From Garcia nutans (Eukaryota; Streptophyta; Magnoliopsida; Malpighiales; Euphorbiaceae): a DNA stretch of 64,000 nucleotides. The translations under genes were made by a program, and so were the position numbers. The stretch spans positions 25,241,501 to 25,305,500 of the forward strand of contig CANTUV010000032.1 of the NCBI GenBank assembly GCA_947685225.1. The letters are read 5' to 3'. This document shows positions 11,976-23,914 of the stretch, piece by piece (position 1 is the stretch's first letter; each line of letters opens with the position of its first letter). The notes under the pieces were generated by a model that saw only the letters and a program-made list of their open reading frames with translations, ran no database searches and was not told where the DNA came from.

Positions 11976-12834
11976 ATGTATACAAACCCTAAATATGGCC
12001 AACTCTCTTTTGATTGAACTAAAACACATTATGCTCAATATAACTTCATTCAAATTGATATAATCAATGTTATTAACACATATTTTACATATTCATCACA
12101 ATATTCACATTAACGCTATATCAACCATACATTCAATCACTTACCACATCAAACCCTAAAACCAACATCAATCTTCTTCTTTCAATATCAACATCCACTT
12201 AACTTACCATCTTCAAACAAAACCAACACCAATTTAACCTTTTTAACTTACAATCCATTTCAACACTTATAAACACATCTTAAACACACCAAATCATAAT
12301 ATCAACAAATCACAACTCATCTCAAACACAACTTCAAAAATAACAAAGGAAAACAAGAAAGTACTTACCAAAATTGATGAATTCCACCAAATCTCCAACT
12401 TAATCCTTTCATTCTTTCTTCAATTTGATTTTAGAAATGAAAACACTTCTCTTGCTCTCCCTTTCCTTTGGTATAGCCGGCCACCCAAAAATGAGAAGAA
12501 AAGAAAAATGACAAGTCAAACTTCTCTTCTTCTTTAAATCTCCACCAAGCAATTCTAACAAGGCAATTACCTAAATGCCGTCATCCATTTAACTTAACTC
12601 TTGTCACTTATATGCCCATTTAAGTAATTCCACATATCACAAATAAATATCCTCTTGCATTAACCATTCATTTGACTTATGTATATGTTATTTATACTAC
12701 CATATATGCAACATATACACTTCCTTTAAAAAATTCTTTTCTCTTTCAAATTAACATATACATTCAATCCAATTAAAACAACAATAATATTCAAAACTTC
12801 TAGGGCATACATTGGGATATTACAATTCTCTCCC

Positions 12835-13291
12835 CCTTAAATAATTTCATCCTCGAAATTATCAGTACCGTAACAATCCATTCTTAACAAAATACTATCT
12901 TAACTTCCATATAAAGTTAATTATATGTTTAAGTTATTATGTCATCAAATCTTATAACTTCAACTCTCCCCTTTAGAATCAACCATCTTCTCTAAATTCC
13001 ATAACTCATCATTCTATATGTTTATATATCTTATTATTTCCTTGATCAAACATTCAAAAGAACTCATTACATTTCCTGTTAATGTCTTTATACAAGAATC
13101 ATATCATTTTATAGTACACTTATACTTCATTCAATCTTTATATTTAATATATTGTTTTCCTTCACCTTTTTGTAATTATTCTCTTAACTTTAACCTTAAA
13201 ATCATTGATTTATATCTTAGCATTAATTATCCTGTCATTACAATCGCTGTCTAAATAGACATTTATCAAACCTCAATGGATAACAAAATCC

Positions 13292-13365
<74 letters not shown>

Positions 13366-16335
13366 TTATTTTTTCACAAATGGAGTTACTTCTTTAGCAT
13401 GTTTTTACTTAACTTACATATTAATACATTTCCTTTTAACTTATTTTATAAATAACCAATCTTTTCCCTTTTTATCATGATTTATAACTACTATAACTCC
13501 ATTCGTTCATGTCCATTCACACTTTAAAATTTTACATCATATACATTATCATGTAAATAATTATACTCTTAGTACAACTATGCACATTAAATCTCGATAA
13601 TGACTCATAATCTTAGCCAAATCCAGATCAATTGATCTATCTGTCACAATATACCCACGTTCCGATCTTGTTCAATTCCAACCAACAATTAATTTATTTA
13701 ACTTATCAAGAAATTTCACAATATTCATATATGTATATATATAACCTAATTCCATTTGGGCAAACTTATATACAATTCCTGATCTCTTCCAATCCATATT
13801 CAATCAAATTATCATGATAACAAATCACTTCAAATTATCTTAATATAATTCCCACCAATTCTCATAAAAATTTTATACCATATTTACTATCTATAGCTCA
13901 TTCATTTAAACCTCAAGTTCATTCATTTATTCATTACATATCATAAACATATTCAGTATAACTTTCAGCCATATTTTATAATTTCTTCCTTTTTAATATC
14001 TCCTCACATTTCATATCATTGTTATATTTATTTTAATTACCTTTTTATCATATTATCCATAACTCAAAACATTTCCATAATTTCCTTTTCTCTTTACCTT
14101 CATAATTATAACCAAATTCTTAACATAAAATGATAGGGTACAACTTTATCCATCATAACTTTTAACTATACTTCTCAAATATAATTTTCAATCTCACCAA
14201 ATCTATATTACAATCATTTTATCTAAGACCCAAAACCATGGATAACAAATTAACCGTTCAAATATACTGAACAACACACATGACTTTAAGAGATTAATAT
14301 TCAAGCCTGGAACTTTTAAATCAATACTGTTCTTTTATAATTTTATTCTCAATTTTATAATTTTATTCTCAATCTTTATAAATACAAGGCTAAGGTGTAT
14401 CTCAAGAATTACATATTCCTTCTTTTTTACATTATTACTATATCAAAAGTTAACACATTCCAACTCCGTTTCAAACCAATTTGCACTCGATTATATGATC
14501 TTTATCGACTTAATTCATGTTCCAACAATATTACTATATACATATTCAATCATATGCAATTCCTATACAAATTTCTATTCGTCCCTTCTTTTCTCATCCA
14601 TTTACAATCTCTTATAATATATAATTATATAGAACTTTCCATATGTGATTACTTTGGGACTCTAAATATCATATGATCATCAAGTTCAATGCTCACTATA
14701 ACAATTTCCATTGTCCAATATTACTCAAGTCCATTCCATTCTCACTTCCATCACATAACCCATCTAGCTTTACACAATTCAAGACCTAATCTCTCTTAGA
14801 TCCACTAATACATACAACATCGTTTCCATATTACTAATTTTATAATTATACCACATACATATTCATAGGTCACCTTCATAATGTGATTCACACATTTTTT
14901 TTATATCATAATTTCATTCATATAGGAAAAACTCAGTTCACATATCATATACATGTATACACTTAATAATATGCTCTTATTTTATTTTCCTTTTTCATAC
15001 ATTCAGTACAAATTTAATGTTTATCACTTTCTTTTAAACACTATCATTTTCATTCTTCCAATATGATGTAAAGTATTTATTCACACAGCACATATGTATA
15101 TATATATTCTGACTATAATAGCACTTCACATCCATCTTAGTCACATTCCCAATGTGACATCTCTTTCACTTTCGTCTTTAAAAACATTTAATATACTTCC
15201 ATATCCATTTTTTTACCCTTTGCAGTAAAATGACTTAAAATAGTTCATTTTCATTTGCTTATCCACTTCCCTTTTTACTTCAAAACAAATTCTCATACTA
15301 TCAATCACATTACTCAATTCATAATACTTTCATGTGTAATATTAGTCATTTCACCTAGCTCATGTATTGAATATACATTAAACCATCAATATCCAAATAA
15401 TCTTTATCGAATTCCACTAAAACTTTAATTTTTCAACTTACTACTTCGTTTAAGCTTCAATTTGCCAAACTCATCTTTTCTTAATATTAACTTTAAAAAC
15501 AACCTATATATATATATATATCATAAAGCTATATCCAAAACATATAATTTTCACAATTATCAAACTCATTTCAAAAATCTCAAATATCACATATTACCAC
15601 CATTACCATGAGCTTTCACAATATCCAAGCATCTCACATTTCTAACATTGAATTCACAATGTTTGCATTAAAATAACAATACCAATTTATATTCTTACTT
15701 AACCGATATCATCTTTTTTTTCCTTTAAACAAAACCTTAACTTTATATATATATCCCAAACTTTAAATAGTCACACTTTGTCTATACTAATCAACTCATT
15801 CAATATCCCACCATACTCTCCTCTTTTTAGTAACATATATTTCAATATTAACAATCCAACAATATTTCCTCTATCTAGCAAACCCAACACAAACTTTATT
15901 ATAAAGAGATTCAAAATGTAGAAGAAAGAGTACATGCTCTAATCTTGATTTTGTTTCCAACTCATTTTCAACTTTATTTTCCTTTTCATTTCTTTATACT
16001 TCAACACATTTAACACTTCACTTTACTTGCATAAATTTCCATTTTTAATTTATCAATTAAACTTATATAAATCCATATCATTTCCTTCTCTGGCTTTACT
16101 TTCATGTAAAACATCATTCACACACTAGCATCCATCTCATATAACACAAATATTCTACAATTCATATAATTCCACATCCGAGACCAACCTAGGTGTCAAT
16201 GCATATGCATGTATTACAAATTTCATTTCAAAACTTTTCTTTTTTACTTCTATTTAAACTTTTCAAAACTTTTTTTTTCTTTTTAATTTCACTTAGGCCG
16301 AGAATCTCGAACCTAAGCTCTGATACCAAAATAAT
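12835..16335 (-). other. non-coding internal region of the non-autonomous element
   Basis: About 3.5 kb of AT-rich DNA with no frame that resembles a retroelement protein. Next to the left LTR lies the complement of AATTTCGAGGA plus a polypurine run, and a second polypurine complement (CTCTCCCCTTTAG) is near 12963. A TTA microsatellite occupies 13292-13365. Elsewhere I see nothing beyond AT-rich sequence with short TATATATA runs. Confidence 0.7.
13292..13365. repeat. (TTA)n microsatellite
   Basis: About 24 near-perfect TTA units in the internal region of the non-autonomous element. Confidence 0.95.
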
Positions 16336-16716
16336 TGTAACACCCCGATACTCCATATAAGTACTATACCTATACCTGGTATACGCACAGTAAGCATATA
16401 AAGTATAAGGATGTCACTTTTCATTACAATTTAAAAAACTTTATCCAAGTTAAAACAATATTACATCAATTTAAAGAACATTTACAAAATCATTATACTT
16501 TCAAAGGTCTTATATATACATATATATAATAATCTCAACTTTATCATAACTTCATTTATACATATAAATAAACTCTTGTCAGAAATACATCATAATTAAA
16601 AGTTATACATGTATGCATCACCCTCTAGTTGGTCTCGATAAACTCTTACTCTTCTCGTGGCATAACAAAAGACTTCATATCTTCCACCTAGTCACCTGTG
16701 CGATTACACATCCGCG

Positions 16717-16734
16717 CTAAGCCCGAGAGCTTAG
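16717..16734 (-). other. LTR hairpin with altered loop
   Basis: The CTAAGC/GCTTAG stem has a CCGAGA loop (as in the sister LTR at 10271-10288), instead of CTAAGCC-AAC-GGCTTAG. Flanking CGCG arms are partly eroded here (GTGCG). Confidence 0.6.
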
Positions 16735-17050
16735 TAGTACAAATATAACATATAAACATACATTATAGAAATTCTAACATATAATGAAATATCACTTCCA
16801 TGTACCATTAGTTTATTATCATATTTTTCCTTTTTAATTGCACCTTTCATATATCTCTACTAATCTCATATATTATATATACATATATACATATCATGAA
16901 CACCAACCACAATCCATCATTAATACTCACAATCATTATATCAATATACATATTACATAACATACTTCATATCATTATTTTATTCACCATTCATCAATCA
17001 TGAATCACATATCCAATGAAGGCAATCATTATCATCATTCATGAGTCACA

Positions 17051-17919
17051 TATATCTCTATCCATGTCTCTTGGACCTCAACCCGGCTAGACCTGAGGTG
17101 ATCCTCAACCCGGCAAGACTGTTACTATTTTTGAGGCTTACGACCCAGTCTTTTCACCCCAAAAACATCATATTTCACATTTTTCATTTCAGTTGGAATC
17201 GGCTAACGACCCGGTCTTTTCACCTATCCAACGATTCATAGGCATGCTGCCAAAGTCAGAACTCTAAAAATTGAATAACATATTAAGCACACAATTATTT
17301 CAATTTTCTCTTTAACAATCTCTTTCTCAATTCATTTCTCATTTCATTATCAATTCCATTTCTCATTTCATATTCCATAATCAAATAGGCAATCATGCCC
17401 CAAATCATTTCATTTGCATTACCATAGCGAACCACAATGGCTTCATATCTCATCATTCAAGTATACATAATCAATTACATTGAACATACATTTTGAATGC
17501 TTATCATAACATTAATCAAATGTATCAACTATGCAATAACTTACTTAACATAGTTACAATCAAATATGCTAAATCACAAAATCATGTAAATGTATGCAAC
17601 CATGTAGTTTGTACTTACCTCAAGGACAACTCACACAAATCTATATACTTCCTCTTCCAAGAATCCATAACACTCAAGTTAAGGCAAATCAACCTCTTCA
17701 TAACCTACTCCAAAAAGAAACACATACACACTTAATACAAATTCACAAGAATTCCAATACAATTATTCACTTATTACCCTCAAACTAAACCCATAGATCA
17801 TAAATTACAAACCAACATCTCTCTCTAGGACCCCACGGTCATGGCCTCCCAACCCCCACGGGCGTGGGTTAACAAACGGTTCTGCCTCCTTTGCTCAAAA
17901 CCCCCACGGCCATGGCTTC
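17051..17919 (-). repeat. second copy of a 0.87-kb piece of the outer LTR (chimeric segment)
   Basis: It matches 8825-9709 closely, including the GGCTTACGACCC blocks, the AATTGAATAACATATTAAGC stretch, the splice-donor region and the CCCCACGGCCATGG palindromes. On its left it is fused to the truncated LTR of the inner element around a shared ATATCTCTATCC. On its right it joins the rest of the outer LTR at a CTTCC shared by 9702-9710, 9887-9891 and 17915-17919. It lacks a 19-bp piece present at 8842-8860. Confidence 0.7.
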
Positions 17920-18385
17920 CATGAGAGAACTTACCAAAATTGATGATACTTCACAAATTTTCAACTTAATCACTTGAATCTTCCTTCAATTTTGAGCTTA
18001 GAAATCAAAATCTCTCTTGCTCTCTATTGTCTTTGGTGAGTCAGCCAACAAGGAAAAGGAAAGAAAAAGAAGAAGAAAATGAGACAAAGTCAAACATTCT
18101 TCTCCACTTAAACCTCCAAACAAAAATAATAATAAAATAATCCAATTAATTCTCTTCCATTCATTTTTAATTTTTCATTTTAATTAATTCCATTAATAAT
18201 AAAAATAAAATATCTTCTTTTGACCATCACATATTGACTTGTATATGTTGTATATATTTCCATATATACAACATATACACTCTCTCTTAAATTCTTTTCT
18301 CTTTCCAATTAAACACATATATTAAATCCAAATAAAACAACAATAAATATTCCAAAACTTCTAGGGCATACTTTGGGTTATTACA
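17920..18385 (-). mobile_element. remaining segment of the outer minus-strand LTR
   Basis: It starts after CTTCC, the same five bases that end the left segment at 9891, which fits a TSD for the inner element. It carries the splice-donor complement (GAGAACTTACC) and ends with CTTCTAGGGCATAC...GGGTTATTACA, the reverse complement of an LTR start. Tat-1 RNase H resumes right after it. Confidence 0.7.
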
Positions 18386-19902
18386 CTTTCCAAGTAAATG
18401 GAGAGTGGGAGTTGAAAGAAGAAAAATTGAAACCATACCATCATTATCTGACTAGGATAAAGAAGAATTTTAAGGAGTGTAGGTTTATACACTTGTCAAG
18501 AGAAGAAAATCAGATGGCTGATGCCCTAGCCACATTGGCTTCGGTATGGGAAAATCCTGTTAGCTTATTCCTTAAGCCTCTGGTCTTGACTAGTTCATCA
18601 ACTCCTTGCTATGAATATGAAACAATCATGGAAATTGATACAGACCATGATGCATGGTATGATACCATAAGGAGATTTTTGGAGGAAAGAGAATACCCAC
18701 CGGGGGCAACAAAGAAAGAAAGAAGGGCCGTAAGGCGATGGTCATTGCAATACACCACATTCCATGGGGAGTTATATCGAAGATGGCCCGATGGGGTGCA
18801 TTTGAGATGTTTAAGAAAGCCTGAAGTGGAGCGCATCATGTCAGAAATACATGCTGGAAGTTGCGGTCCACACATGAGTGGTTTGGCCCTAGTTAAGAAG
18901 ATTGTTCGACAAGGTTACTATTGGTTAACCATGGAGAGAGACTGTATTGAGTTTGTCAAGAAGTGCCAACAATGTCAGAGGTACGGCAACTTGAATCATA
19001 TGCCTCCTGAAGAACTACATTCAATGTCTTCACCCTGGCCCTTTGCCACCTAGGGTATCAACATTATAGGAGAGATACATCCGACAGCTTCAAACGGGCA
19101 CCGTTTTATTGTGGTAGCAGTTGATTATTTTTCAAAATGGGTCGAAGCCAAATCCTTCAACAAGCTGGGTGCAAGTCAAATGGCTAGGTTTATCGAAAAG
19201 AATCTCATCTGCAGATATGGGGTCCCACACAGTGTAATATCAGACAATGGGGTACAGTTTCAAGGAGCAGTTAAGGATTTATTCTCCAAGTACCAAGTCC
19301 ATCATCACCGATCCTCTCCTTATAGACCAAAGGCTAATGGTGCAGTGGAAGCAACAAACAAGACAATTAAGCAAATTTTGTCCAAGATGACCAAGACTTA
19401 CAGGGATTGGTCAGAAATGCTCCCCTTTGCTTTATGGGGATATAGGACGAGTGTGCGAACACCTACTGGAATGACACCGTTCTCTTTGGTTTATGGGATG
19501 GAAGCAGTATTGCCAATTGAGATTCAGATCAAGTCATTGAGAATAGTCTTGGAATAGAAGCTGCCTGAAATGAAATGGGTAGCAAGCAGATACACTCAGT
19601 TAGCTCTATTAGAAGAGAGAAGGCTAAAGGCACTGTATCATCACCAACTATATCAAAAGAAGATAGCTCGGGCCTACAATAGAAGGGTCAAAATTCGAAG
19701 ATTCAGGTTTGGGGATTTGGTATTGAAGCAATGTAAGCCTAATGTATCTGATTCAAGAGGGAAGTTTAAACCTAGTTGGGAAGGACCATATGTCGTGAAA
19801 CAAGTCATGAGCAAAGGTGCGGTGAAGTTATCAGACATGGATGGGAACGAATTTAGTGAACCAGTAAACATTGACATGTTGAAGAGGTTTTATGTATGAA
19901 AA
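18386..19902 (+). pseudogene. pol: Tat-1 RNase H tail and integrase (broken)
   Basis: RNase H ends with the LSREENQMADALATLAS motif (18495-18545). Integrase inserts the DNA copy. Its HHCC zinc region (EIHAGSCGPHMSG ... KKCQQCQRYG) is at 18844-18990. The D,D-35-E core has AVDYFSKWVEA (19120), ISDNG (19240) and the Glu of NGAVEATNKTIK (19340). The C-terminal GPY-like region (FKPSWEGPYVVKQV) is near 19760-19800. Stops are TAG at 19051-19053, in a PWPFAT-W-G context where Trp is expected, and TAG at 19555-19557. There is no chromodomain, as usual in Tat. The terminal TGA is at 19897-19899. Confidence 0.86.
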
Positions 19903-19920
19903 ATAAAAAAGAAAGAGCTC

Positions 19921-20075
19921 GCTAGGTTGAAAACCCAAAAAGGACAGCCTAGGCAAAAGTTAAAGCAGTCCGCTAGTTCCGAAAACCTGAAAGGGCGGGC
20001 TAGGCAACAATTAGGGCCAATGAGAGAAAATCATCAATTAGAAAACCCGAAAGGGCTAATTGGCAACAGGAGTAA
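19921..20075 (+). repeat. GAAAACCCG...GGGC tandem hairpin repeat after integrase
   Basis: Three to four units of about 42-50 bp have the core GAAAACCCGAAAGGGC followed by (G/A)GCTAGGCAAAAGTTA. A related set of three units lies at 23229-23375. An open frame of 63 codons crosses it but is a repeat artefact. The stretch 20076-20305 shows nothing else. Confidence 0.75.
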
Positions 20076-20780
20076 TCTTGTGTATGCAGGCTTTATGTTT
20101 GGTTGTTCCCCAATTTAATAAAACAGAATTAATGATTAAATTGCTCTTTGTGCACTGTTATGAGTATATGACCAGACACGGATGAAATAAATAATCATAA
20201 TTGCAAAAGGTGATGACAAATTATAAATGGAAAAGAAGCATCTGTTATTACTTTAGTTATTTTTTCATCTTAACAAAACACTTTCTAAATTGACAAATGT
20301 AAAATCTATGGCAGTCGATGAGTGTAACGTGCAGGCCAGCTTTGCCTCAGCTGGTCCAAGTATGTAACACCCCCACATTCAATACATGCACACTACAAAC
20401 ACCACAATGTAGTATACATGCACTAAACATAGGGATGCTACGGATTTTCTTAACATTCAAAACATTTTAAACGATACCATAGTCTTTCAATTGTATACAT
20501 TATAGAAAAATAGGTAGTTACTTGTAATACAAAAAAAAATAGATATATAGATACATTTAGTTAATACGCAGCGGAATTTATAAAATATTTACATATATGA
20601 AACATTTAAATCCATATTTAAAAATGTGCATATATTTACATTATAAATATTACTTTACAAAATATAAAGAAGTAGTACATGATTGGCAAATCTCTTCTGA
20701 TCTTTAAGTTCCAAAATCAACTCTTCAATGTCTACTCTCACTCGGTCTCGAAGAGCTCTCGGGTTCAACTCTATCACCTG

Positions 20781-20817
20781 CGCGATTAAACACTATCGCG
20801 CTAAGCCAACGGCTTAG
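20781..20817 (-). other. double hairpin beside a CAG|GT site (solo LTR)
   Basis: CGCGAT/ATCGCG arms (20781-20800) abut CTAAGCC-AAC-GGCTTAG (20801-20817). In the LTR sense the next bases are CAG|GTGATAG, a splice-donor-like site. Confidence 0.7.
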
Positions 20818-21715
20818 TAAGATAAATCATGCTAATGATATGCTTTAGTGCAATGCAATGTCAATTTTCAATTCATATTATACATGTAACATCATATATG
20901 CAAAGCTAACAATATACCTTTATATTTCATAACCCAACACCTTTTTATATACCTCATTAATTATTCATTTAACCATTCATGAACAACATTAAACAAAGAC
21001 AAGCATGGGCCCAAAACACACTAATATGCCATTCAATTTTCAGAGTTAATGCTTTGGTTTTGTTATCACATTTATCAATATCATATACCCAACTAGGCTT
21101 CAAGGATTAGATTCAACCAAGCTTCAAGGGGAGCAAAGCATGCTAAGCTTCAACCCAACTTGGCTTCAAGAACCAACCCAACCTAGCTTCAAGGGTGGTA
21201 ACATCTCAATTAGGCTTCAAGGATTCAATCCAACCTAACTTCAAGAGATTGTTACTCAAATTAGGCATGCCACCAACAACAAACTCTGAAAATGGAATAA
21301 CACATTAGCCACACAATTCATTTATATTTCATTCTCAATTCTCATCATCAATTAGGCAAACATGCCATATATCATTCAATTGAATCATCATAGCCAATCA
21401 CAATGGCCTTGTCTCATATCATCTCTTATTTGAATCATCATAGCATCTTTGATATAACATTTCAATATACATTACTCATGAAACACATTACCATTCACAA
21501 TGCATAACATAACATTGTTCAATCTCAACAATGCAATTAGGCAAAGAACAATTTATATCATTCATAGCTTTAGGATCTTCCACATCCATTTGATTAGGGC
21601 ATTCTTTATTGGAAGTATGTTTAAAGTGTTTATATTAGGGTTTAGGTACCAAAATACCTTTGAAGAATCATAACAGTGCAATTAGAACAAAGAATAAAAA
21701 CCCTAACCAACACAT

Positions 21716-21942
21716 TTGAGGGACACGGGCAGCCCACTTGAGGGACACGGCCAAGCTTGTGGCCGTGTCTCTCAACCTCAATTTGACAGTAAGCAACACG
21801 GGCAAGGGACACGGCCAAGCTTGTGACCGTGTCTCTCAACCAAAAATCACAGTAGCTAACACGGCTAGGGGACACGGCCGTGTCTCTTAAAAACCAATCC
21901 AACACGCCCAAAATCCCTTGGCTTGGCCGTGTCTCTCTTTCC
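21716..21942 (-). repeat. GACACGG minisatellite of the solo LTR
   Basis: Four units of about 55-60 bp have GGACACGGCC...GGCCGTGTCTCT inverted cores and an AGCTAACACGG-type spacer. Confidence 0.8.
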
Positions 21943-23228
21943 CTTTTGATGTGTCACCCATGAATTAAAACCTTAACATGCACAACATTCCTCCAATTGC
22001 ACTCCAACTCATCATACACAATATAGCATGGTTCAAATGAATGGAAACAATGTTCTAAACAAAAATTCATCACAAGAATTACTTCACAAAACATTCATAA
22101 TGCATTTAAACACAAACCATCTCAAAACCCTAAAATCAATATCCTTCTCCATCTTCCAAAATCAACATCCACCACTTCCAACAACAACACCTATTTAAAC
22201 TCTTAACTTAAAACCAATTTAACACTTGAAAACACATCACCACCACATCTTATCATCAAATCAACAAACCCTAATTAACTTCCAATACCACTTCAAAAGA
22301 ATAAAAGAAATCAAAGGAAAGATCTTACCTTAGTTAAAAACTTCTTGAATCAACACTTGATCACTTAATCTTCCTTCAATTTGAGCTCAACACATCAAGA
22401 TCCTCTCTTCACCTCTTACTTTCCTTTGTCTATGGAGGAGCCGGCCACTATAACCAAGAAAAAGAGAAAATGATGAAGAAACAAAGTCAATCCTTCTTTA
22501 AATCTCCACCATGTGATTCAATTCAAGCAATTACCAAAACACCCTTATCCATATAACTAACCTCTTGTCTCTTATAAGCCCATTATAGTAATTCCACATA
22601 TCCCATAAAAATATCTCTCTTCCATTGACTCTCCCTTTGACTTGTGTATATGTTATATATATCATCATATAAACAACATATACACTTTTCTCTAAACCCT
22701 CTTTCTTTCTCAAAACACATATACATAAGCATTCTTTTACCAATTCCTTTTCTTATCACCTAACATATACATTCAATCACATTTTAAACCAACAACAACA
22801 ACAACAACAACATAATCAAAACTTCTAGGGAATACATGAGGATATTACAAAGTAGGCTTCAGTCAAGCAAGGCATGTCTAAGTCAGGAACAAAGTCAGAA
22901 TCATGAGGTTCAGCTCCATACTGATTCCCAAGTCAATGAGGTTCATAGCATGTACCTTGACGAAGTGCAGTAAGAGGAACGTACATCAAGTATGTCCACA
23001 TGGTAATATGAGAAATCTTCCACCAAGGTACTAACCAACGGATATTGACTTCGGAGCGTGAGTGGATCCAGTCAACCCAGTCAGCATATGAAGAAGCAGG
23101 ATGGAGCAGCTTCCTAGCCGAATGATGACGTGGCAGGTATCTGGAAAAATACATGGAGGGAGCATCAAGCAAACAAAGACGCTCCTGAAGCCAAATCTGT
23201 GAAGAAAGAATAAAAAAAAAGAAAGAAA

Positions 23229-23375
23229 GAGGTCCGCAAAGTTGAAAACCCGCAAGGGCAGCTTAGGCAAAAATTAGGACAGCTCGCTAGTTCCGAAAAC
23301 CCGCATGGGCGGACTAGGCAAAAGTTAGAGCAATAAAAAAAACCTAAATTGAAAACCCGGAAGGGCAGTTTAGGT
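23229..23375 (+). repeat. second GAAAACCCG...GGGC repeat cluster, inside the intron of antisense gene B
   Basis: Three units carry GAAAACCCGCAAGGGC, GAAAACCCGCATGGGC and GAAAACCCGGAAGGGC, with (C/T)TAGGCAAAA(A/G)TTA spacers. They are close to the units at 19921-20075 and lie wholly between the inferred donor at 23382 and acceptor at 23197. Confidence 0.75.
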
Positions 23376-23914
23376 AATTACCTGAAGCAGCAATGGGCTC
23401 CCAGTCAGTCTCTTTGACAATCCTGATTTAAACCGGTCTAATCCAACTAAGGTCTCGGCTAAGATCACAGGTACCGGCGACAAGCCTCCTTCCATTTGAT
23501 CCATGATATCCAATACTCGTGGGCCAATATCGCCGTTAGAAGAAACAAGTAAGAATTTGCCAAGCAGGCAAAGACAAAGCATGTGTCCCCAGGCCTTAGT
23601 AGGAGCTAAATGAGAAAGACAAAAGTCAATCAAAGGAGTAAGTAGAATTTTTTCACCTCTCATCAACCGAAGAATCTCGGGTTTCGGAATTTGAAATAAC
23701 ATATGCATCTTCTGTTGAGTTTTGGAAATCAATGTGGGTAACGCCATTCGTTGATTATTGGGATATCCAAGGATGGCCTCAAATTCTTCAATCAAGGGAC
23801 ACATTTCAAAGCCATTAATTCTAAATACCCTAGAATCTGTATCCCACAGGGAAGCCATGGCATGTAAGAAAGAGTGGTCCAATTTGACATTTTGAAAGCA
23901 TTTTAAAACATCAA

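Larger units (their letters stand above)
9892..17050 (-). mobile_element. Non-autonomous chromovirus-like LTR element, 5' LTR truncated
   Basis: The left LTR is 9892-12834 (2943 bp; in element orientation the 3' LTR). The complement of the hairpin and polypurine tract is at 12836-12860. A non-coding internal region spans 12835-16335. A tRNA-Met-type primer site complement, GCTCTGATACCA, is at 16317-16328. The right LTR starts at 16336 but leaves homology with the left LTR near 17050. The internal region has no gag or pol, only short AT-rich frames. Its primer-site flank and its polypurine flank match the element at 38607-49265, so both belong to one non-autonomous family. Confidence 0.82.
20363..22849 (-). 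mobile_element. Solo LTR, minus strand, TSD AAGTA
   Basis: It starts TGTAACACCCCCACATTC and ends GGATATTACA, i.e. a chromovirus-type LTR in reverse, 2487 bp. It is flanked by AAGTA at 20358-20362 and 22850-22854. Inside are the double hairpin (20781-20817), the inverted-repeat-bounded TTGAAGCC cassette (21035-21292), the GACACGG minisatellite (21716-21942) and a splice-donor complement (GATCTTACC near 22321). No internal region is present, so intra-element recombination has removed it. It sits in exon 2 of antisense gene B. Confidence 0.9.

Noticed and set aside
11677..11992. Open frames of 61-96 codons on both strands rich in RHGQ / RDTA motifs; also at 32745-33127, 39256-39762, 47063-47569 and 50583-50965
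   Set aside because: They are readings of the GACACGGCC minisatellite in six frames and occur on both strands. They have no family resemblance.
20363..22849. DNA transposon or MITE with TGTAA...TTACA terminal inverted repeats
   Set aside because: The short inverted ends are the usual TG...CA LTR termini. The body matches LTRs of the complete chromovirus, and TSDs are 5 bp.
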